Shown here in pieces: positions 57,656-64,000 of a stretch of 64,000 bases of DNA. Position numbers and translations under genes: made by a program. Positions within the stretch are counted from its first letter, which is position 1; each line of letters starts with the position of its first letter. The stretch lies in the NCBI GenBank assembly GCA_010279815.1, contig QEOQ01000486.1, positions 597,009 to 661,008 of the forward strand, written 5' to 3'. The notes beneath the pieces are model-generated. The model did not search any database, was not told the origin of the DNA, and saw only the letters and a list, made by a program, of their open reading frames with translations. The stretch comes from Brachionus plicatilis (Eukaryota; Rotifera; Eurotatoria; Ploima; Brachionidae).

Positions 57656-58276
57656 AAAATTTGGATAAAATGAATTTTTTTATTAAATTATTAATTTAAT
57701 GTATTAATATTTAGAATATTAAAAGATGTTTAGAAAAGTAATTTTTATATCGGCAATTATATTGGCGATTGCACTATTTTGGGCAAAGTATGAAGAGACA
57801 AAATCAATTTCAGAATTGAAAAAAATCGAACAATGGGCAGAAGAAAATAAAATAAAAGTAGAAAAATCAATTGAAGTAGAAAAATTTAAAATCGAATTTG
57901 ACCAAAAAGAATGGAGTTTGCTGAAACAAAAGCTATCTTTGACTCGCTATTTCACAGCTCTGGAAGACGTGCCATCTTTTGACTACGGATTTGATCCGGA
58001 CTATGCCAGAGAGCTAGTTGAATACTGGCAAACAAATTTTGACTGGAAAAGTCAAGTTGACTATTTGAACAAGTATCCACAGTTTCGTATCAGAATAAAT
58101 GACACCCTAATACACTACGTGCACTACATCACAAATCCAAATGCGGCAAAAAAAGTCAATCTTCTTCTACTAGACGGATGGCCAGGTGCTTTTTTTGGAT
58201 TTTTCCAAGCAATCGAATTTATTCAAAAGACCTACACAGACATTTCTTTTAGCATTGTAGTTCCAAGTATTCCGGG
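57656..58276. repeat. Near-identical block shared with 62,928-63,548
   Basis: About 70 bp of 5' flank plus the first ~183 codons of the epoxide hydrolase repeat 5272 bp downstream with no indels and about five substitutions (one upstream, two silent, two changing A20 to T and E46 to D). Identity stops abruptly after ATTCCGGG. Confidence 0.95.
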
Positions 58277-59126
58277 GTATCATTTTTCAACACCTCTAAA
58301 CAAAAAACACAACCCAGTCGAAACATCTTTGATATTTGATGGACTAATGAGATTTATTTTGGGTGAAAAAACTCGATATTTTATTCACGGTGAAGACTGG
58401 GGTTCCATTATAGCAAGCTCAATGTCTCAGCTAAATCCCGACAGAGTACTTGGTTTACATATCACAATGCCAACAAGTTCAGAATCAAATGTAATCAACA
58501 ATATGTGTACCCTTTTGTTACCTTATTTTCCAGGTTTTTTTCTCTCCGACCAAGAGATCAAGCTGGATTTTTCTTCACGGTATTCCATTAAATCTAAACT
58601 TTTGAAATTTTGGCATGAGTTTGGCTATTTTCATTTGCAGGCGACCAGACCTGACACACTTGGTCATGCATTGACTGACAGTCCAGCAGGGCTGATGGCA
58701 TATATTCTAGAAAAGTATTCGTCGTGGACCTTTAGGCGATCTGATCAAATTAGCGGTGTCAAAGACGGAGGCTTGAAAAATTTTAAAAAAGATGATTTAT
58801 TAACCATTTGTACTTTATATTGGATGACTAATTCCATAACTTCATCTATGCGCTATTATGCCAATTCAGTAAGCGCCATGCTAGAATATCGAGAGAAAAA
58901 TTTGGATTTGTTCAATTTACCGATTTCTGAAAAAATTCCAGTCGCTGTTCAAATGAATATAAATGATATATTTGTAACACCTTTTTGGTTTGTTAAAACT
59001 CGCTATCAGGGCTTAATTAGGTATAATATATTTGAAGATGGAGGCCATTTTGCTGCGTTCCAAAATCCCCAAACTACTGCTGAGGATTTAATAGACTTTG
59101 TCAATCAAGTCCAGTCCAAACTTTAG
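57726..59126 (+). CDS. Microsomal / juvenile-hormone-type epoxide hydrolase 1
   Basis: Intronless, 466 aa, typical for EPHX1/JHEH. Residues ~4-20 are the N-terminal membrane anchor (VIFISAIILAIALFW). The EHN region (50-160) has the usual aromatic-rich pattern (FDYGFDPDYARELVEYWQ). In the alpha/beta-hydrolase fold the nucleophile is D224 (HGEDWGS), the base is H441 (EDGGHFAAF), lid tyrosines are Y301 and Y378, and the acid is probably D413 (NINDIF) where relatives have Glu. The oxyanion motif is D150-G-W-P instead of the canonical H-G-x-P. The enzyme would hydrolyse lipophilic epoxides to diols on the ER membrane; in arthropods the family degrades juvenile hormone, elsewhere it detoxifies. The ATG at 57,726 starts directly at the anchor. 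A second copy lies 5.3 kb downstream. Confidence 0.93.
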   Translation: MFRKVIFISAIILAIALFWAKYEETKSISELKKIEQWAEENKIKVEKSIEVEKFKIEFDQKEWSLLKQKLSLTRYFTALEDVPSFDYGFDPDYARELVEYWQTNFDWKSQVDYLNKYPQFRIRINDTLIHYVHYITNPNAAKKVNLLLLDGWPGAFFGFFQAIEFIQKTYTDISFSIVVPSIPGYHFSTPLNKKHNPVETSLIFDGLMRFILGEKTRYFIHGEDWGSIIASSMSQLNPDRVLGLHITMPTSSESNVINNMCTLLLPYFPGFFLSDQEIKLDFSSRYSIKSKLLKFWHEFGYFHLQATRPDTLGHALTDSPAGLMAYILEKYSSWTFRRSDQISGVKDGGLKNFKKDDLLTICTLYWMTNSITSSMRYYANSVSAMLEYREKNLDLFNLPISEKIPVAVQMNINDIFVTPFWFVKTRYQGLIRYNIFEDGGHFAAFQNPQTTAEDLIDFVNQVQSKL

Positions 59127-62100
59127 TTTTTTTTATTTGGTCTCTAATAAAGTCTCATTTTAAAATGTGAATTCATTCAGAAGAATTGTTGATTTACAAG
59201 GATAAAAAAAGATCTAGGGTTTCTACCTAATTCTGAGAAGAGTTATTTTTTTATAAAAAATATCGTTTTAATTATTCTGAATTTAATTCAAAATTTTAAT
59301 TTTACATTTTTTTAAAAACTTAAATTTTAAAAAATTTCGAAAAAAAAATATCAAAAAATTATGATAGCTAAAGTGAGCTTATTGGTTTTTTAGATTTTAG
59401 ACTTTTTTTTTCAATTGAAAAATAGAGAAACATTTAGGTAAAATTAGATAAAAACATCAGGTTAAATCAATTGCTCACAATTCATTTATTTATTAGTTTG
59501 GATTTGTAAACTTTTTTTAAGAAATTTTATTTTACAGGCTACTTATTAAATATTTGATAGAAAAATTTTAAATCACTGAGATTGTGTGCTTTAAATCATG
59601 TTCATTTTATAAAATTATTTTAAAGGGAAATTTTTATTCAGTTTTTAAAATTTTTATCATAAGAATAACAATTTTGAGATGCTTGTTTTATTTAATAGAT
59701 TATTCTTTCAATTCATTAGTATACTGATTATTATTTAAAAATTAAATTTATTTTCTATTTTTAAATTTAAAAATCACATTAAATCAACAATTTTCGAAAT
59801 TTGACATTTAAATTAATTATTCTTTGTCCAAAAATAAAAATAAAAACAATTATAAAGTAATCTAAAATACAAAGTTTGATTATTAAGGAGATATCAAGAT
59901 CGTAAGCAAATGAAATAATTTTTCTGATTTTATTCTCAAAATTGATTCTTAAAATTCCGTCTTAGTCGGCGATTTTTAAAAAATCAAATATTTTTAAATA
60001 AAAATTTATTTTTAAATTAAAAATTTTTAAGCAAAGTGGGTATCAGAATCCACTGAAATTAAAAAACAAACAAATTAATTAAAATTGATTTTGATTTTTT
60101 TAAGACCTTAATATTTTCAGAAAATGAACCATGATAATTTTATGTGTATCAAGACAAGATAAATAATACAATCTAGATTATGAATATTATGATGGTATCT
60201 TTAGCTCTGTAAAAGGACTAAAAAAGTAAAATGTTATTTACCACGGATAAACTAAAAGCCTGCTTTTGAAAAGTTTTGTATAAAGAAAAACTAACCATGT
60301 TTTTGTTCAGTTTCAAATGGATCATGATTACATACTCTTGAGAGCCATAAGTAAATACTATTTTTAGATAAGAAAATACCTGTATGAATTTACTAATGTC
60401 CTAAGACTACTAACATATCTACAAATAATTTTTAAATAATTATTAATTTCCTAAATTTAAATTTTTTAGACATATTCCTATTTTTTTGATACATTTTTGT
60501 AAAAACCACAGGTCAAAATTGATGCAGATGTGAAAGTTATAAAATTTTTGAATTTCATTTTAACGACGGTAAATATTTTCCATTTCCATTCGATAAGATT
60601 TTAAAATGCATAGTAGACAGATGCTAAAACTATCTACTTCTAATTAAACAAATTTTTTTATAATAAAAGTAAGTTAATTGACCTTTGAGAAGAAAAATTT
60701 CAAGTCAAAAATTTTTCAAATAATCAAAAAAATTTATTTTATTTAAAATATGCTAGATTAAAAACATTTCAAATGGCACTTAACGTTAAATTTATTATCC
60801 AAAAAGTTGAAAAATTAAATTCTCTGCATGCTTTTGTTAAATTCTGTAGGAAAAAAATTATGTTCCTTCATGTTAAAGTGATTACTTGGCTTAGTATACA
60901 TTAGTATTAATCAAATTATATTTAATATATTTTAATTAATAATTAAATTCAATTATTTTTTTTTTCAATAGCGGGCTTTATTATTCGAATTAAATCGATC
61001 AAATTAACAAATTAATAAATCGAAGAAAAATATTTATTAAATTGAAAAAATATTCAATTTGCCGTTTCCTTAAAAAAAATATTTTATTTTACAAAAAAAA
61101 TTTCAATTATCAAAATATTTAAGATTTCAGTGATTTTTTTCTTAAAATATGTCTAGCTTTACCAAATGGGTTTACATGATGTGAAAAAGATAGGAAGTAA
61201 GATACTAACTTAAAATAAAAAAATAATCTTTACCTCTTTTTTTGTCGGTGTATCCTGTAGGCATTTACAAAATATTCCGCTTTCTTAACAAATTAGGTTC
61301 TAATATTCAATTCAGTTTATTAATTATTAAATATGTGTAATATTAAAAGTAAGTAAAAATTAGAATGTCAATGTGAAATATTTAGAAAAAAACTCGAGAC
61401 TAGGTTGAAACTAAAAAATCGTTTCTAATCTTATTATTTAAAAAAATAAAAGTCAGAAAAAAACTTTCTAATTATCAACAGTCAAAAGGAGATGAACCCC
61501 TTCCTTGACATCACTTTTTTTGGAGAATTCCTTTAATTAAATAAAACTTTTAATTAAAGGGTAAATATCTATTAAAATTCTTCTTATATATATATAAAAA
61601 GACAGGGCCTAGGGTAAGGGGGTGCTACCATAGCTTATTTTGCTATTTCAATTTCTTTCGATTTTTGCCTTTTTTTCTGAGAAATTTTTTTAACAATAAA
61701 GATTAATATATAAAATAATTCATTTCTGAAAATTTTTTGTTCATAAATTTATTTTCTTTTAGTATTGGTACCTTTTATTTCTATTTTGAATTATTCAGCA
61801 TTAAGATCGCTTAATATATTTTTTATACCTTTTTAAATATTAAGATTCCGTTTTTAATGGCTTCGAGTATTTTAACTCTGAGGCTGAAAATTTTTTTTCT
61901 TACTAAGTTGATTTTTGAAAAACTTAATTAGCAACCATCTAATAGTTAAAAGGCTATTTGATTATATGTCATACCATTCACCATATTTTTACATGATGTA
62001 AAATTATAGAAGTAAGCTAGTCACTTAGAATAAATATCTTTGATTATTATTACAAATTTATTCAAAAAAAAATTGGATACTAAATAAAAATGTTATAAAT

Positions 62101-62927
62101 TCCTTAAAAATGAAGGATTAGAAATTCAAGAATTGCTTTAGCTTATGATATCACATTTTTTTTCCTCAGCTTTTTTGCTATTAAAAATTAAATGAATCCC
62201 TTAATTTAATTAATTTTTAATAGAATGTTAAATTTTTACTTTTCTAATGTCAAACGAATCACAGAAAAAACACTAGAAAAGAAAAAGGCAAAAAAAGAAA
62301 TCACAAAAAAAATTATTTTTTGGTCTTTTTATTTCTTTTCTGGTTGACAACTTTCAATTTCATTTTGTTACTCTGGTAATTTTTTAGGCATGGTTAAGTT
62401 GAATCATCTCTATTGGTATCTGTACATGAATAGCCGGTTCAAGATGATGATTTAGGATCTGGCATGACTTTAACAACTCAAATTTGACTATAATTAATAA
62501 TCCAGAGGAAATTTCTTCAGTATTTTGAATTCAGTAAAAAAAATTTAATTTTATTTAGTGAAGTTTTATAACTTTTTTCTATGATGATGGAAATTTTGAA
62601 TTCTAAAGTTTAACTACGGGTTAATAAAATTAATTGAAGGCAAAAAAAAAATAGCAATAAGAATAATAAATTATTAAACTTAAAATTAATCGTTTGCTAA
62701 AAGAAAATTAATTGTTAATATAAAAAAATTAGATGCGTATAAAATATTGTAAAAAAGAAAAAGAAATTTAGCAATTATTTTTGTTATAAAAAAACTATCC
62801 AGAATTTAAGAATTTTTTATAACATTAAAAATTATAAATTTTTAAAGGGATAATCTTGGAATAAGAATTGATGTGCATCATAAATAAAACTGTTTTTTAT
62901 TAGAAATAAATCTCATATTAAAGAGAA
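59127..62927. other. 3.8-kb AT-rich intergenic between the two epoxide hydrolases
   Basis: No gene is recognised. A short GC-richer patch at 61,600-61,640 (GACAGGGCCTAGGGTAAGGG, then GGTGCTACCATAG) follows a TA microsatellite. A minus-strand open stretch near 62,470-62,390 (HHLEPAIHVQIPIEM) cannot be assigned. AATAAAG right after the first gene (59,145) is its likely polyadenylation signal. Confidence 0.4.
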
Positions 62928-62997
62928 AAAATTTAGATAAAATGAATTTTTTTATTAAATTATTAATTTAATGTATTAATATTTAGAATATTAAAAG

Positions 62998-64000
62998 ATG
63001 TTTAGAAAAGTAATTTTTATATCGGCAATTATATTGGCGATTGCACTATTTTGGACAAAGTATGAAGAGACAAAATCAATTTCAGAATTGAAAAAAATCG
63101 AACAATGGGCAGAAGAAAATAAAATAAAAGTAGACAAATCAATTGAAGTAGAAAAATTTAAAATCGAATTTGACCAAAAAGAATGGAGTTTGCTGAAACA
63201 AAAGCTATCTTTGACTCGCTATTTCACAGCTCTGGAAGATGTGCCATCTTTTGACTACGGATTTGATCCGGACTATGCCAGAGAGCTAGTTGAATACTGG
63301 CAAACAAATTTTGACTGGAAAAGTCAAGTTGACTATTTGAACAAGTATCCACAGTTTCGTATCAGAATAAATGACACCCTAATACACTACGTGCACTACA
63401 TCACAAATCCAAATGCGGCAAAAAAAGTCAATCTTCTTCTACTAGACGGATGGCCAGGCGCTTTTTTTGGATTTTTCCAAGCAATCGAATTTATTCAAAA
63501 GACCTACACAGACATTTCTTTTAGCATTGTAGTTCCAAGTATTCCGGGCTTCGGCTTTTCAAACCCGACTGTCAAAGTAGTCGATCCATTTGATACAGCT
63601 TTAATTTTTGATGCACTGCTTCGATTTTTAAACGGAGAAAATAGCCAATACTTTATTCATGGTGAAGATTGGGGTTCTCTTATTTCCACATACTTGGCCA
63701 AATTGTATCCACAGCGAGTCAAAGGAATTCACATCACAATGCCTCCTTTGACATCTTTTTTTGACTCAAAGTCACTTTTTTACGCCCTAATAGGCCAATT
63801 TTTTCCCAATAGCATCCTCACAGAACAAGAAATTCAATTCGGTGTAAAATTTTCTCTGAGTGAAATAGCTTCTCTGATAATCAAAAAGACTGGATACTTC
63901 CACATTCAAGCCACAAAGCCCGATTCAATAGGAGCTGGAATGAACGACAGTCCGCTTGGTCTGCTCACTTACATTCTGGAAAAGTATTCATTTGGCTCAT
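62998..64000 (+). CDS. Epoxide hydrolase 2 (partial, cut by window end)
   Basis: 334 codons are present and the C-terminal third lies outside the window. Residues 1-184 are almost identical to hydrolase 1 (A20T and E46D only), including the anchor and the D150-G-W-P motif. From residue 185 the sequence is a clearly different paralog (PGFGFSNPTVKVVDPFDTAL...), yet keeps HGEDWGS with D224, HITMP, GYFHIQATKPD and the NDSPLGL segment. No stop or frameshift is seen. Codon choice differs between the two copies downstream of the junction, including silent sites, so the 3' part is old while the 5' part was recently homogenised or captured. Function is expected as for hydrolase 1, with different substrate preference because the cap domain lies in the diverged part. 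Confidence 0.92.
   Translation, partial: MFRKVIFISAIILAIALFWTKYEETKSISELKKIEQWAEENKIKVDKSIEVEKFKIEFDQKEWSLLKQKLSLTRYFTALEDVPSFDYGFDPDYARELVEYWQTNFDWKSQVDYLNKYPQFRIRINDTLIHYVHYITNPNAAKKVNLLLLDGWPGAFFGFFQAIEFIQKTYTDISFSIVVPSIPGFGFSNPTVKVVDPFDTALIFDALLRFLNGENSQYFIHGEDWGSLISTYLAKLYPQRVKGIHITMPPLTSFFDSKSLFYALIGQFFPNSILTEQEIQFGVKFSLSEIASLIIKKTGYFHIQATKPDSIGAGMNDSPLGLLTYILEKYSFGS

Overview
This window is eukaryotic nuclear DNA from a small animal. It is very AT-rich, and its genes are well separated and interrupted by GT-AG introns. Most introns are tiny: nine that I could place are 44-66 nt. The genes are animal types: a DOK-like PH-PTB adaptor, the centriole protein SAS-6, a Rheb-like GTPase, penta-EF-hand (PEF) proteins, a homotetramer-type cytidine deaminase and juvenile-hormone/microsomal epoxide hydrolases. 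A secreted enzyme with a fungal-type CBM1 cellulose-binding module is also present. AT-richness, minimal introns, heavy load of small DNA transposons and a fungal-looking cellulose gene would fit a monogonont rotifer such as Brachionus, but that is inference. No conserved tRNA or rRNA was recognised.

Layout. 1-3.6 kb: repeats and one LINE fragment. 3.67-4.57 kb: a RING finger fused to a PEF core (+). 5.4-6.3 kb: a long foldback element. 6.95-10.69 kb: a DOK-like adaptor (-) whose 2.6-kb first intron holds a deleted LINE. 11.6-11.8 kb: an assembly gap with duplicated flanks. 12.0 kb: a small membrane protein. 13.27-14.14 kb: a second RING-PEF gene (+). 14.7-16.9 kb: MITEs and a Tc1 remnant. 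18.19-19.12 kb: a PEF protein with a Pro/Gly/Tyr-rich N-terminus (+). 19-23.2 kb: repeats, a BED-finger remnant and a LINE. 24.05-26.79 kb: the CBM1 enzyme (+), with a transposon in intron 1. 28.34-33.43 kb: SAS-6 (+). 33.4-43.5 kb: gene-poor, with decayed LINEs, MITEs and a perfect hairpin. 43.57-44.70 kb: the Rheb-like GTPase (+). 45.2-52.3 kb: a nest of transposons inserted into each other. 54.12-54.65 kb: cytidine deaminase (+). 55.05-56.5 kb: MITE plus decayed RT. 57.73-59.13 kb: epoxide hydrolase 1 (+). 62.998 kb to the window end: epoxide hydrolase 2 (partial, +).

The genes do not form a pathway; they are independent single-copy or tandemly duplicated loci. The most unusual biology is the PEF cluster: three paralogs within 15.5 kb, two with an N-terminal C3HC4 RING where the third has a low-complexity tail. 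This looks like an undescribed Ca2+-sensing E3-ligase architecture. Next in interest are the epoxide hydrolase pair, with a sharply bounded near-identical 5' half and a His-to-Asp change in the oxyanion motif; the Rheb-like GTPase, with Leu at the Gln61 position; and the CBM1 enzyme.
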